A stretch of DNA of 64,000 nucleotides from Rallus limicola (taxonomy: Eukaryota; Chordata; Aves; Gruiformes; Rallidae), in the NCBI GenBank assembly GCA_022605955.1, contig JAKCOZ010000005.1, positions 3,816,001 through 3,880,000 on the forward strand, read 5' to 3'. Numbering within the stretch: position 1 is the stretch's first letter; every line of letters begins with the position of its first letter. Positions 12,981 to 26,008 of this stretch are shown here, piece by piece. Made by a program: the position numbers and the translations under genes. Under the pieces are notes generated by a model, which was given only the letters and a program-made list of their open reading frames with translations, ran no database searches and was not told the origin of the DNA.

Positions 12981-14244
12981 AACTACCAACACCTACTGTA
13001 GAGTAGCGATGAAAGTTAAAGAGTTAATAAGCCTTCAGGGAGATTGCTTGCCAAATGGGTAGCGTTAAACTTAAATGCACTAACACCGAGTTTCAAAGGA
13101 AAACAGTTAAACTTACTGAGTTGTGGGTGTGTTTTAAATCCTTATAGCCCGTATCCCTGGCCAGTAACAATCACATTTGCTAAGCGTTGCTATTCGTTCG
13201 CTGATCCCTCCCTAATTTCAAGTTAGTCTAAAAGTCTAACTGCACATATAAAATTATTGCAGTTCCAAGCTCTAATCTGCACTACAGCTTCTCAGGAGAG
13301 CAGGAGGGGTTCGTAAGTTTAGGTCACTTACTTTTAAGCACCACAGAACAAATTGAAGTAGAAGATCACCACTTCTCTCTGAATTCTCCCACTACCTTAG
13401 CAATTAAGGAGATGTCGTACAGATTTGTGTAATTAAGTGGCATCTTAACCAAGCTGTAAGTGCCAAGGACTTAAGTTTTAATAGAAGCTATGCTTTGTTA
13501 TTTAACTGCCACACTACTGCTCATTGTTTACCACTCTAAATCATCATCTTGTACACGATTAAGATGCTTCTCATCCTAGAAACTTAATAGTATCTAAGTA
13601 TAACTGCTTTTTAATGAGCTCCCAGTGGATCATATACCATGCCTTTATGACATCTCTATACTGCTTTTGCTCTAGTCTCTCAAATTATGAAATATTAACC
13701 AAAAATCTGACAAATAATTGTAACTTTTCTGCTTCAATCTTACATTGATTATGTTCCTTTATTACAGCAGGAGAGTCATTTCCATGGCCAATACATGAAA
13801 GAACAATTTCAGGTTCTGTCGAACAGAACACATCTATGCTGTAGAGGAAGAAGACTATTTGTTGCAATACAGGGAAAGAAACTGAATTAACTGAAAAGTG
13901 AAGCACATGCTATAATACGAGAAAGCACAGTGGTATTACAGTTCAGACCCAGTGGAAGTCACAAGTGTGCAGAAATCTAAGACACCTCTGTGTGTCACAT
14001 TTCACTGCACCATGTTCACACACAGTACACCAAATACACAATACTGTGGGCAAATGTAACTCAGCATGGAGCTTTTCTCCATGGTTTTGCATAGCTAACC
14101 TCATCTATGCACTTAATACTTTATGTTCTTGGAAGTCTCTGGATGCTATGTCATTTTAGCCAAGAATACAGAGACTTTAATGCATTTATTCCATCAACCC
14201 ATGTTTTCCTCGAATTCCAGCGGCTGCTGTGTTTTGAGTGTTTT
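12981..14244. other. flank of the CpG island, no gene seen
   Basis: The sequence returns to AT-rich and CpG-poor. A donor-like GTAAGT on the plus strand starts at about 13313, and a minus-strand donor-like GTAAGTGA lies near 13324-13331. Neither is joined to a supported exon. No repeat is recognised. Confidence 0.55.
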
Positions 14245-14621
14245 TGTGGTGGTTCAGGCCCCAGCAGTGGGGCTCACTCCTGGAAGGGAAACAGGCAGAG
14301 CCTCTGTGTATTGGGATAAAGACAGTTTACTGACAAAACAACTATGAAAGGGGAACAATAACAGCCCACCAGAAATCTCACACCCAATGATAACAGAGTA
14401 CCACATTGACCAGATGGTAACAGAGTACTGCACAGCACAAGGACCAACCTGAGCCCCAGCCAAATTCAGACTGCTCTGGAGCCACCCAGGAGCATCCCTC
14501 CCCAACAGCCTCATTTGTGGGGGAGTGATGTCAAGTGGTGTGGAAAACAGCCAGAGTTGACCCAGCTCACCTGTGCTGACTGCTTGGGTAAGGTAATTCT
14601 GGCCTGGCCAGAACCAGGACA
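14245..14621 (-). mobile_element. ERVL-type solo LTR, minus strand, internally shortened
   Basis: On the plus strand the segment opens with TGTGGTGGTTCAGGCCCCAG and closes with CCAGAACCAGGACA. Reversed, these are the two ends of the avian ERVL-type LTR seen intact at 27316-27880 (TGTCCTGGTT at the start, AACCACCACA at the end). Inside, GGGATAAAGACAGTTTACTG reverses to the polyadenylation region, with an AGTAAA signal at 14326-14331. At about 377 bp it is shorter than the 565-bp copy and so carries deletions. The 5-bp flanks (GTTTT and GTGAA) do not match, so no target-site duplication remains. No internal retroviral genes are present. Confidence 0.72.
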
Positions 14622-16789
14622 GTGAAACACACCGACAACTAGGAAGACACTTCTGACACTTTGAGACATAATATCAAGAAGTCTAAGCTAACCATAGTTC
14701 TTCCCTTATATCAGAATGGCTCCAATTTAAATCATGCCTGAACAATAAACACTGGAAGAAGGTTTAGTGACAGTATGTTATCTCTCCAAATTTATAATGT
14801 ACCCATCAGTTTCACAATGTGATTTTACTCTGAGTAAGTTTAAGATCATTTCTACTGCATGTCACCTCAAAGTACAGTGTGAGGTGAGGGGAAAAAGAAA
14901 GGGGGGGCTGATTTCAGACATAATACAAATGGGGAATAATTTAAACTGGGGTAGGCACACGTTCGCACTCACTATGTGCCCATCAGAAAGTGACACTGGA
15001 TGACTGCATTTCTATTACTAAAATATATGCAGTGACCATTGCTCACTGCTATCCAGGAAAATGCAGTTAAAACCATGTCATACCAGAGGAGAAAATACCA
15101 TGCAGAAGTTGCTAGGATAAGAAGTCAAGAATCCCAAGGAACAGAGAAATGTAACAGAACTGAGATAAGAACTAAACTAATCATCTAGGCATATGAGATC
15201 ATCATAATTTTAGTCTTCTATACAAAAGCATTTGAAAATAAGAAGTATGCAGATGTCAGTGCTTGGAAAGTAAAAGCCTCCATTTTAAAATCATCAATCT
15301 GAAGTGCATACAGAAGATATATCTGATTCCTACTGTATGTTCCGAATCTGGTCCTTGTTCTCTGTTGCATATTTGTTAAGAGATTTCTTTTTATTACTTT
15401 TTAATTCATTATTGTAAGTGTAATCTCAGTCAAGTCAAATCACTTCATTAATTAAAAGGGATTGAAAAGGTCCTTAGCTGCCAGATTCCACAAAGGCCCA
15501 AAAGCTCAGGCCTGTTTACAGGAGGTCGTATTTCATTTGCTGCCTATGTCAAACCAGTACCCATCAGGCCTTTGCCAAGCCCCAGAGACGAGCCAATCAA
15601 TGTCTGCTCACTAAAGCCCCTCACATGAATCCATTTAAGCAACGTGGATGCTTCCTGTCTAAAAAAGAAATGGTCTCTTGGTATCTCTGATAGAAATTAG
15701 CCATGAATTAAAAGAGAAGCACAGTTGTTTTGGAAGAAAGCCAGAACCAGAATTAATAGGCCATCTGAGCCTCTGGAGTGTTGAATCCCATTTGTTAGCA
15801 ATTCTTTATGAAAGGTTTTCCCTCCCTATACCAGTTGTGACCCAACCCTGTATTCTCTTTCCTGAAACTGAAATCACTCAGTTAAATTTTAACCAGTTGG
15901 AAAAATATTAAAAATACTGTCATTTGTCAAAATTTTAGAAGCTTGCTTCATATTTGTACTACAATAACTTATTTGCCCTCCATTTCCTCTGAAATACCCA
16001 CTTCCTCATGAGTCATCATCTCTGTACTTAGATGTAACAGGACTACTGACACAGATGGAGTTGCACTAGGGATGAATTTGGCTCAATATAATTTCAGTAA
16101 TTTTGGCAGAATCTTGTAGAGTCTTTCACTGTACATTTAATTACTATTATCCTGTGTGAATGGAATAATCTATCTTATTGCCAAACCATCCAGCCCCAAA
16201 AGCTTTGCATTTAAGTTTAGCAGCAATGAAATTAAAGAACTTTTAAAGAGCTCATCTTCAATTGCACTAGAGTCACATTTTTACAATGGACAATTTGGTT
16301 CAATCTGGGTTTCCAAAATTAGTTGACATTTTCTCCAATTTTTGGTGTCTAAGCATAGGAATTGGAGGGGGAGGCAAGTTCTTTGTTTTGTCTTTCTAAA
16401 ATATTACAACAAGCTTTGATCTAATTACTAAAACCTTTAAGTTTCCCAGAGACTTTATTTTTACCTATTTTCACAGAAAAGGAGGACTTCTTGAGTAGGA
16501 CATCTCAAAAATCCGCTACGGGCAGCTAGGCTGCTCAGTTCCTAAGTGGAGCTGTATGATCTGGAAGCAGGCAGTGATGTACCAAGTGGACCTCAGTATC
16601 CAATTGCACAGGAAAAACCCAAATGACAACTACCCATCTATGTTTTCTTCAGCCTCCTTGTTTCAAAGTTTTGCTATATTTACCCAAGGTATCACTTATC
16701 ACTTCTCAGACTATAATATTTACTCTGGTCTTTGCCTCTTTACTTTTATTTATATAAACCATAGAACAAGACAACATTAATTCAGGTTG
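14622..16789. other. anonymous DNA, no gene
   Basis: No supported gene or RNA. A run of seven G at about 14903-14909 is the only notable low-complexity patch. Short open frames fit chance. Confidence 0.65.
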
Positions 16790-16885
16790 ATGCTTTGTAT
16801 GCTCAGGCTATGCAAATCAATAATTTGTTAATAATATTTATAAGCACGTAATTGGAAATTTGATTAATTTTAGAATCATCAGCTA
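16790..16885. promoter_or_regulatory. candidate conserved regulatory element
   Basis: An octamer word (ATGCAAAT, 16810-16817) is followed closely by ATCAATAA, TTAATAATATTTATAAG, GTAATTGG and TTGATTAATTTTAG, a dense set of POU- and homeodomain-type words. Such clustering is common in vertebrate developmental enhancers, but AT-rich DNA also produces it by chance. No conservation data were available. Confidence 0.25.
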
Positions 16886-19800
16886 GCTCAAAGGATCTCA
16901 CTTAGTGATAGTGAATACATAGAGCAGTAAACAGGGCTTTTAGTCATTCATTTAGAACATGTTAAGGTTAAACCTGACCTTTACTGGCTTGTCTTCTGCA
17001 GACAAGTGAGAAGTTCTGTGGGTTACTCCCTCTTGCAGTCACATACACCCCATGAACTTGCAGGACAGAAGACATTTGTGTAATTCAATTTTTAAATGTG
17101 ACCAGGAAAAATTTTCTGGTTTCTCTAAACAGCAGCAGTCAAGTGATTATTTGGCTACTTCTTGATTTCTAATTTGTTCTCATTATTTTCAAGGGCCTTT
17201 TTTTAATTGATTATGTTTTGAAGAACAAATAGAAGAACTTTAACAACCATCTCTGCCAGTCTTAATTCTAGTTGCAGTATCATTTTATCATTTTGTAAGT
17301 CTTGGCAAAAATACCCCACACATTAGAGCACACAGAAGAATCTCGTAAACAACTACTCTGCCAGACATCAGCTCTAATTCATTTTCACTTGATTTGCATT
17401 GTCTGATTTCATTAACAATCAGAAGATACAGATCTCTAAACAGTCCACCATAAAAGTGTTCTCTTTTTTTGAAGACCTTACTATTTAGTCATCTGTGATT
17501 TGTTCGTACATTTGTCACCAAAAATAGGACACAAATTACTAAGCACTTAAAGAGAAAGGAAAAACAAGTCTTTTTAAACTCAGATACTTCAAAGTTTCGA
17601 TTGTGACTGTAGAACAAAGCAACAGACACAATCCCATGGAAAGGTTTATGTACTGTTCAGGATTTCAAAGCATCTTTTCGTAGTAGATACTGAGTATCAT
17701 GAGAACTGTCCCGCACAACTTTAGCTGATGAAACAGACTAACACATGGCCATGTGATGAGACAAAGTGGCAAACAGGAATATTTAGAAAGTCCTAATTTT
17801 TATTTTTTTTTTTAACTTCCTGGACTCACTTCAGCACACATCACGTGTGTTCCTAAACACCTCTTCTTTAGGTCACTAAATTCTCCTCAGAGATGGACAG
17901 ACTACTCTTACATGGAGAAGAGAGGGCTGGGTCTGAGTTTAAGTGTCAGGTTGACACCTAATAGGAACAAGAGAATACCACAGCAACAGGACTCTCACCA
18001 AGTATTGCCCCAGCTCAGTCAACTGCCTGTTCTCATCCTCACCCAGAAAGGTAGGAAGGGAAAACTGCACTTGTTGCAATTGTTGTTTCCCAGAACTGAC
18101 CTAGAGGCAAATAAAAGAGACTATAGCTGAACAAAGTGAACCATGAAGGTTTTGTGATTGTTATTCCAAATTAAGTCCAAGGAATGAAAAATTAGAAATA
18201 ATGATTTACCTGGTGAGAAGTTATAAGGAATCTAGAATCCAGATCATCTTTTAGGATTCCCAGAGGCCATCTCCTGCACTTTTGTCTCCACCACAATGCC
18301 TGATGGCCCTTCCCATCTATGCAGCTCAGTTAGACAATGGTTCACAGAACACACACGCACAATCTCCATACAAGACCTTGTTCTGGCCAACTGCACTTTT
18401 GTGCTCCTATGAACCCTGCACCAGATCACAAGAAACCATTCTGTATAAGTCTACACTCAGAATCCCACTTCTGCACCATAAGCACCATGTTTCTGCCAGA
18501 TAGATCTCTACAGGCTGCAGAATATAGTACATTTGTACTTGCCCAGGACAGTTTGTCACATTTCTCTTTTAATTTATCTTATAGTCTCAATCTAATTCTT
18601 TCCATAGGGCTATTTTTGTGTTTACTGTTCTCCTCCTCTTTCTTACCTCATCTCAAGAGAATTCAAAGGGATTAATTGATTTGAAAAGGTGTTGATGTTA
18701 TTAGTGTGGCTAGTACCTCTAGTATGGCTCTGACAATAGCACAGATCATTGCTGCAGAAATAAATACGAACAAAGTAATATTGTTTTAACAGCATCAAAA
18801 TTATTAAAGTGGCTTAGATGCTCCACTCCCAGTCCTGCCTTTCAGAAGCACATACAGAATGCTTACTATGTGCTTCAGCAGTAAAGCAGGAGCCATGCCA
18901 GAAACAAATGTCACTTGTCAACAGTCACAAGTATTACTCAAAGTGAAGATATTTCATGACACAAGCCAGTGGAAACAATAATCTGTCTTCATGTGGCTAT
19001 AATCCTCTGGAAGACAAGTATCACACAAGATGCACACAGCAAGTTACTGAGAGCATTTAAAGTATTTTGATTTTAAGCCACTGTTATTTGAGCCAAATAT
19101 AAAACGAATCTGAAAGCAAGTAAGAGGCTAAGGCACTAAATGGACTGAAGAATACTCCTGAATTCTATAGGGACTCCTCAGATTTCAGTTTTGTATCTTT
19201 TACAGGTACAAAGGGTAGAAATATTTTCTCTCATCTTTTTCAGAAGTAAAATTCAAGTTGATACAGAGCAGTCTCCACTTCCTTAGCCAAATCAAAGGCA
19301 CCCCCAGAAAAGGCTTTTTGTACTTTCCTTTTCAACAAAGCCGAGACATTAGAGCCTTCAGTTGGATCCCATCTTTCCTGACAATTTATGCTGTGCTGAG
19401 GACAAAGCAGAAAATCCCCTTGAGCAACTGATTTTTTGCATACATACTTTAGAGGCCATAAGCTTTACTATCAGTCAAATCCTTCTTATACCATAAGTAC
19501 AGACAAAACTTTAGAACTTTTATTACTATCAAGGAAGGCTACAGTATGATAAAAACCATCATAGGTACAGCTGTGAAGGACCTTTATAACACTAGGAAGT
19601 CAGAAAATTAATTTCTTCTACCTGCAATATGAAGCACAACACTTCCCTTACTCCACACAAGCTTTTCTGGAAACAGAAGGTGAAATAAAGTTGCCAGACA
19701 CTTATATCCTGTGCACCTGGTAGTTCATGTGCCAAACAAATTTCTCCTGTGATTCATAAGGACTCTGGCTAGAAGGACTCTTCAGTATGTGATGACAGGT

Positions 19801-21370
19801 GTACAGCAGCCTGCATGCATGTTAAGGTACTAGTAATGTCTCTTTTCATTAAATATCTAATAACTTCATATTTTTGAGACCACTGTGCTTCTAAACCAAC
19901 CCCTTCATTAAAAAATGTATTAGCAGGAGACAAGGTATGAGAGGAGAGACACAGAAAAGTCCATGTCTGCACAGAGAAATTCACAGGGATTGCTTCTCTA
20001 GGAAAAGGAGAAGAGATGTCCTGCTAAGTGACTCTGAATTTCTCAGCTTTACATCTTTACAAGGTGTGACACACTTTGGCATCTTTCTGATGATTGGCAT
20101 GTAACATATTGACTTCAATGGTCTTTGCCAGCCCCACCAGAATAGTGATAGTGTTTATCAGTTGCAAACAAGACAGGAGCTCTTCAGAAGGAAAGTCACT
20201 ATCTGCTATTCCAAGTGACATAGTGAAAGTAATGTCAGATGAAAATAGACCCAAGCAGGGTCTACTCTTCTGAAATTTCCTTTGAATGTTTCTTCTCTCT
20301 AGGTAACTGTAGTCTACATTGTCTTAAAAAAACCTAAACAATCAGAACGGACTATTGTTTGGTTGTCATTTTAGAATAAAGTCTTATACCATGTAGCATT
20401 TACAGATATTTCAAGACTGCTTTATACTTCCAGGACAGTAAAACAGACATTTATGGACATAGGAAACATGACCCCTTTTATAATTTAAGACCCATTATTT
20501 GTTTTGTGCACTTTTACCACTGGACACAGACTAAAGGTCTCAATTCAGCAAGGCACCAGGGATGTACGAAAACTCCATTCTAGCACTGTTCAGCAAAGTG
20601 CTCAGACTAGCTCTTTCCATCCCTTCAGAGTGCCCAAACTGCAAATGTTTCCTATTCAGGTGCCAAAAAAGCTAACTTCCCCACATTATCACCTAAGATG
20701 CTGTTCAGGTTCACGAGAAAGCCAAAATAGTTCCAATGAACAGCTAAAAAGCAATTTTTCTTCTCATTAGCTTCCTCCCCCTCCTTCTCCTTATGTTTCT
20801 TTGTTTCTTTCTCCTTCATGCCATAGCAAACTTTGGCAGCACTGCAGAATGCTGATGAGACACACGCTGGGTGAAATCCCAGCAGCTATTTTTGGCCAAT
20901 ACCTGGCATGAACTGCCTCTGAAGACTACAGGAGTTTGCTTATCAGGCTGTCTTGAAAAGTTTAATGCTTCATTATTACTCACCAAAAGGCTCACAAGTT
21001 TTACAAAACTAACGAACAACAAACTCCAGTGAGCTTTTAAGCATTCCTAGCAGTAAGGCATTGAGATGGTTTTTCCCTTGAGGGGTAACAAAACAACAAA
21101 AGCATTCCTATTCCATCTCAAGCAAAATCAAAACTATATGCACGCAAAATCTCTGTTCATTTACTTCATCACTATTTTCTTTCTTGAAAAGTGTTGGTCC
21201 AGTGCAGGATTATCACAAAGAGGCAATTATACAGTCTTCTCAACATTGTATGTCCAGCATCTGTCAATCCTGACTTGTCATAGCCTTCAGACTGCCACAA
21301 GGAAGGCCTGTCACTCGTTGTCTTCTGTGATATCCATCAGCACTAAAACTGAAGGCCTGAAGCATATTTC
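16886..21370. other. anonymous DNA, no gene
   Basis: No supported gene, RNA or clear repeat. A weak similarity to a MIR/L2 tail (GCTTACTATGTGCTTCAGCAG, near 18860) is too short to call. A frame of about 112 codons at 18337-18675 is not protein-like. Confidence 0.6.
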
Positions 21371-21424
21371 GTAGAAGCATTTAGGTTGGAAGAGACCCTT
21401 AAGACCGTCGCGTCCAACCATAAA
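21371..21424 (-). mobile_element. CR1 LINE 3'-end fragment, minus strand
   Basis: GTAGAAGCATTTAGGTTGG, then AAGAGACCCTTAAGACCGTC and GCGTCCAACC, matches the reverse of the 3' end of avian CR1 elements (remembered form: AGAATCATTTAGGTTGGAAA, then AGACCTTTAAGATCATC and GAGTCCAACC). It is a short 5'-truncated tail. Similarity may continue weakly to about 21510, but I cannot bound it. Confidence 0.72.
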
Positions 21425-22261
21425 TGTATGCTCATCTCTAATAGCAAAGGACTAATTCTTCCTTATGTCTGAAGATTTACACACCACTCTTTAAAACCCA
21501 CTCCTGAACATAAAAATTCAAAGCAAAGTATTTTTTATTCCATTATATACACCTAAATAGACAATTCGGGAAGTATTTAACATTTGGGCAGTATAAAAAA
21601 TATTATCACTGCTAGTTTCCAGTTCTTACTTGAAAAAGGAAAAATCTAGAACCACTGGCAAATAAGTGTTGCTAAAGGTACCATTTACCACATGAAGTTG
21701 AGGGTTGGAGAGTGGGAAACTGGTGTTTCCTATTTAACCTTTTCTGATCACTAACCTGCCCATTTTAAATACCACTTTGCAAAGAAAAAGAACTGAGGAA
21801 CAGTTTGAAGGTGATTTCAGAGTCAGAGGAAAAAGTCAGACCTCATTTGCTCACCTAAAGAGGAAGGGACTTCTGACCCTTTCCCTCCTGGCCTTGAAAG
21901 CTTCATGATACCCCCCTTCGCTGCTTTGACATCTGAAACAACTCCCAGGCTACTCCTGCCACAAGAAGGGGTGTCTCTTCTGTGAGCTTGGATCAGCCAG
22001 TTTCTCTGATTTGCTTTTTTACCCTGATGAAACACAGTCATTTAACAGAGGGAACTGTCAGCAAAGGAATGTGCTTCATCCTCCAGTCACCTCATTTTAT
22101 GAGGTTTAGTCAGCAGCTGCATCAGAGTAATTTTAATTAAATAGGTCACTAAAGGATCTTCTTTTTACCTTGAAAAAGATGTGGTCAGGACTATCTGAGT
22201 TGAAAGGTTTGAATTTCATTAGGGTTTTAAAGTAAGTTTCCTTCCCCCATCCAAATATAAC
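21425..22261. other. anonymous DNA, no gene
   Basis: Weak residual CR1 similarity may extend into the first hundred bases. Otherwise there is no recognisable feature. Confidence 0.55.
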
Positions 22262-22390
22262 AAGCACCCTTTGTTCAACACATCAATACAGCTATTTGCA
22301 TAAAGTATTGATTAGAAGTCATTATAATCACAAAACGTTAATTACACCAATTAATTCCCAATCTGTTTATACCTTAAGCTTGTTGCTTTC
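22262..22390. promoter_or_regulatory. candidate conserved regulatory element
   Basis: A SOX-type word (CTTTGTT, 22269-22275), a reverse octamer (ATTTGCAT, 22294-22301), TATTGATTAG and several TAATTA-like words (GTTAATTACACCAATTAATT) fall within 130 bases. The low CpG content and the lack of repeat similarity fit an enhancer-like conserved element. This is inference from word content only. Confidence 0.27.
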
Positions 22391-25300
22391 AGCACAGAAG
22401 GTTAAAGCAAGAGTGAATCAGTCTTGGCTTTCTCTCTGGGGACAACCTTTTATACATTGAGGACTTGGATCCTGTAAATAGCAGTTTTTCTGTATAGTCA
22501 GGCTTTTTCCCAGCTTTGAGTCATAACTCCCCATACTATTTTCAAGAATCACACCGGGATAGCAAACCCTTGGTCTCCTCATCACCGAGCAGGTTCCTTA
22601 CACTCATTATAATTAATCTGTCATTTTGTAAATGACAGAGAACAAGAAAGTGTTCCAATATGCCCCAGCTACCACATGGAAGCAGCAATTCTGTGAGGTT
22701 GGTACTAACTCAGAGTGCTGAGCAGCTCTGGAACATCAGATACGTCAGTGTTACTGATCTGGTTCTATTACCCACTTTCCCTTCTACAGAAGATTTAATT
22801 TTATCACTTTGTGAAGATACCTTGATTCCTGCAACATCACAGCTCCTGCTCCCAAGGATGGCTGCATCACTTTCACTCTGAATACTTCAACCCAACCCTA
22901 TCATGTCATTTTTAAGGGAGTTAGCAGCCCTGTCCCTCTCATTTCCCAAGACAAAGTTACTGTCATGTTCCTATTTTCACCTGAGCCTTTTCATCTTCGT
23001 CTGACTGTCCAAGCAATTTGGTTTCCCCCTTAACCATCCAAAAAGCTAAAAGCAAGAAAAACAAACGCCTTTACTCACTGGTACATACACATCATTAAAA
23101 CCACCTTTGGCTTGAGATCTTTTAGGAGAAAGACAATATAAGCTGCTGATATATAACCCAGCCATTTCTTGACATTGACTGCATGGATGAGGACAAGCAG
23201 GAAGAGGGAATTTTGCCTTTTCTTTCCACTTTGTTAGGTACAAAGAAGGTAGCATTAATTTAATAGCATCAGAACCACAGAGTACATGGAAAGAAGGAAA
23301 TTATATATAAAAAAACCTATTCAATCCCTAGGAAAAAGAAATACTTTGCACTATACAGACCTATCCAGGGGCAGCATGCAAAGAATGTGCATTCACTGGA
23401 GATAGATTTTAAGTTACAATAGTTCTTCTTATGACATGAAAGTTGGTGCCATGTGGGCACAGACAATGAATCCACTTTCCTATCCCTTTTCTTAAGCTGC
23501 CAGCAAAAAAGTTATATTTTACAAAATATTTTTCGGATCACAATACTTAATGTGCAATATTTAAGGAAGTATTATACTGCTCTGTTTACAGTTAGGTCAC
23601 TGCCTCGAATTAACACAGTAGTCTGATTCCTGAATCAGTCTTGATTGCACCAGTGCTTGATTTGGAATGGTGGTACCTAAGTGTTTAAAGACTTTACCAC
23701 TACCTGAATAGGAAAATCACTTCAATGCAATGTGGCAGCCACCTTTACAATGCACTTGGAGATCAGCTCATGGAGGATAATTTCCATGTATCAGGATTGC
23801 AGAATTCAGAATACAAAGCTTTATAGTTTCACTGGGCTTGCTGTTTCTCCACCAAAAAGCTAAGTATTTGTCACTGGTTTTGCAAGATGCATTACTGATC
23901 TCTCAACCCATTTTCACAGGTAAATCTCCTCTCTTGGACAGAATACAAAGCAGTAAAGTTTCAGAGTAAAACACTGAAATGAAAAGCAGCCACTGCAGAT
24001 GTTCTGAGCTGGGCAAATACCTAAACACAGACTGAGCTCTTCTGAATTCTCAAATATTGGTCAAAAAAACCACCAGTGAAAGACATTTCTGGAAGTTAAT
24101 ATACCCTTCTGAGATTATCAGAGCATTGTAAGATTAACTCTGCTGGAGAATAGTTTGGATGGACTTTGTCCTTGCAAAACCTAAACAAGTCATAGATCAA
24201 GTATCTGACAAAGTCTTGTAATAAGAGAATACATGTAAAAGTTCACACAATGAAAATATTTAGAATGAAATAGGCAACACATCAGTAGAAAAACCCTCTG
24301 GTTAATATGGTTGATACAATAGGAAAAACTGTTTCTGCAGCTTTCAAGTTCAAAGAGATTTTTGGTTTAGTTTTTAAACCCAGAAACAGATTAGTAGTGT
24401 CTTTTGTATAAAATCAGAGTTCTATGCTAAACTTTGGGAAGCTGGCTCTCCTAAGCTAACCAGCATTTACAAGTAAAATTAGCAACTGTAAGCTACTCAT
24501 GGCAAAGGCCAGTAAAAACTAGGGTGTACAAACTGCATAATACCAGAACTCAAATTCCTGACAGTTGTAGCTTTTGCAGTATACGGTTGTATTTTAACAG
24601 CTGGAAAAGTAAAGGTGCAAATTTTTATTTTTTTTTTATGGTAAAAATCTGTTTGGAGACCACTGGATTATAATTACAGGCAATGATCTTCAAAAAATTA
24701 AAAGACAGCTTTTAAAAACCCACGCCCACCTTTCTCTCCATTCCTTTGGAAGTGATTTTGTGGCTCACTGAAACTGTCTGGCTAAAAGTAATTAAGTGTA
24801 TAATCCTTTGCACTTGCATCCATGCCCTTCCAGCACCATTTCTTTAAGATGAATGTCTGGGGTTCTGGCTGTAGGCCCAGTCAAAAGGCAAAAAGAAAGT
24901 GAATAAAGCTGACAACACCACAGCCAAAGCCTAAGGCTGTATTAACCATACCTTTTTTTATATTTCCTTGAAGAGCAATGGCAGCAGCTGATGAGAACCT
25001 GAGGGCCACAACTCTAGTCGCATTGGAGAAGAACAGTAAGAACTCAAGCTTGAAAGGCACATCGCTGGTCTTCTGCACATCCCCAAGGGCTGAAAGATTT
25101 GGGCAGGAATCAAACCTATTCACTGAAGGGTTTTGTCTTGCTACATTCCCTCATTTCTCTGGGAAGAGATTATCTGCACGAGGAGCAAAACACCAGACTA
25201 TTAATATCTTCTCAGCACTGAAAGTCATGACCATCCATCAGAGGATTATCAAAGTCTAGTTTATGAATGAGTCAGACTACAGACCTAATATCATTTATGA

Positions 25301-25990
25301 GCTAGGGCAGATGTGGATATTTCATACAGGTCAGACAAAAGAGCATACGATTTTCTGTCATGATCATTTATGAGGTCCTGACCTTAATGTAACCCCTCTT
25401 TACTGTGCCTGACTTGTTTTCTTTGGTAATTCCCATGAATTAGCTTTTTTGCTTAGCTGTCTAAACTAATTTTTATCACATGTAAGAGCCTTTTCATGAA
25501 GAAACAGATCAGCTTTGCTTCTTACCTTTAAAAAAAAAAAAAAATCTCCTTTTTCCCTGTGTACTGATACAACTTCATAGTGAGGACAATTTTACATAAA
25601 CTATTTTCCACTCCACTGAATGTTATGTCGCTCTACATGAATATATTTCTTGGTTGATGCTAAGGCAAAATATTGCTGTAAAAGCTGTATTTTCATAAAT
25701 GCTATTCTTTCACTTTTTAATAGATTCATTCCATGCATACTATCAATACCAAGCCTTACTGATGGATCTGTATTATGCTGTGAGCATAATTTCCTCTGTT
25801 GTCCCCAGAGCCTTCACCTCTGAGTCAAAGGGAAAAAAGATCACTAGCTCTTCTGTATTTCAAGGCAATGAAGTGATCAAAATGGAGTGAGAAGCTCCAA
25901 TGATTTGAAAAACTCCAGTCAGTAACACAGAAGCAGAGGAAGGGAATTTGAGACTTTAAAGTGGTAAGTGGGAAGCTTGGATTATTTTTT
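22391..25990. other. anonymous DNA, no gene
   Basis: No supported gene or repeat. An A run of fifteen lies at 25530-25544. The stretch 25255-25530 has enhancer-like AT-rich words but no cluster strong enough to list separately. Confidence 0.6.
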
Positions 25991-26008
25991 GGGGGGGAGG
26001 GGAGGGGG
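25991..26008 (+). other. G-run with potential to form a G-quadruplex
   Basis: Runs of seven, four and five G are separated by single A residues, so four G-triplets with one-base loops can be placed. It lies in otherwise AT-rich DNA with no gene next to it. Confidence 0.6.

Noticed and set aside
12505..13001. Open frames of 142 codons (minus) and 163 codons (plus) in the CpG island
   Set aside because: High G+C removes stop codons in all frames. The peptides are Pro/Arg/Ala/Gly-rich with no domain, and both strands are equally open.
18850..18885. GCTTACTATGTGCTTCAGCAG, like a MIR/L2 3' end
   Set aside because: Too short, and no flanking similarity.
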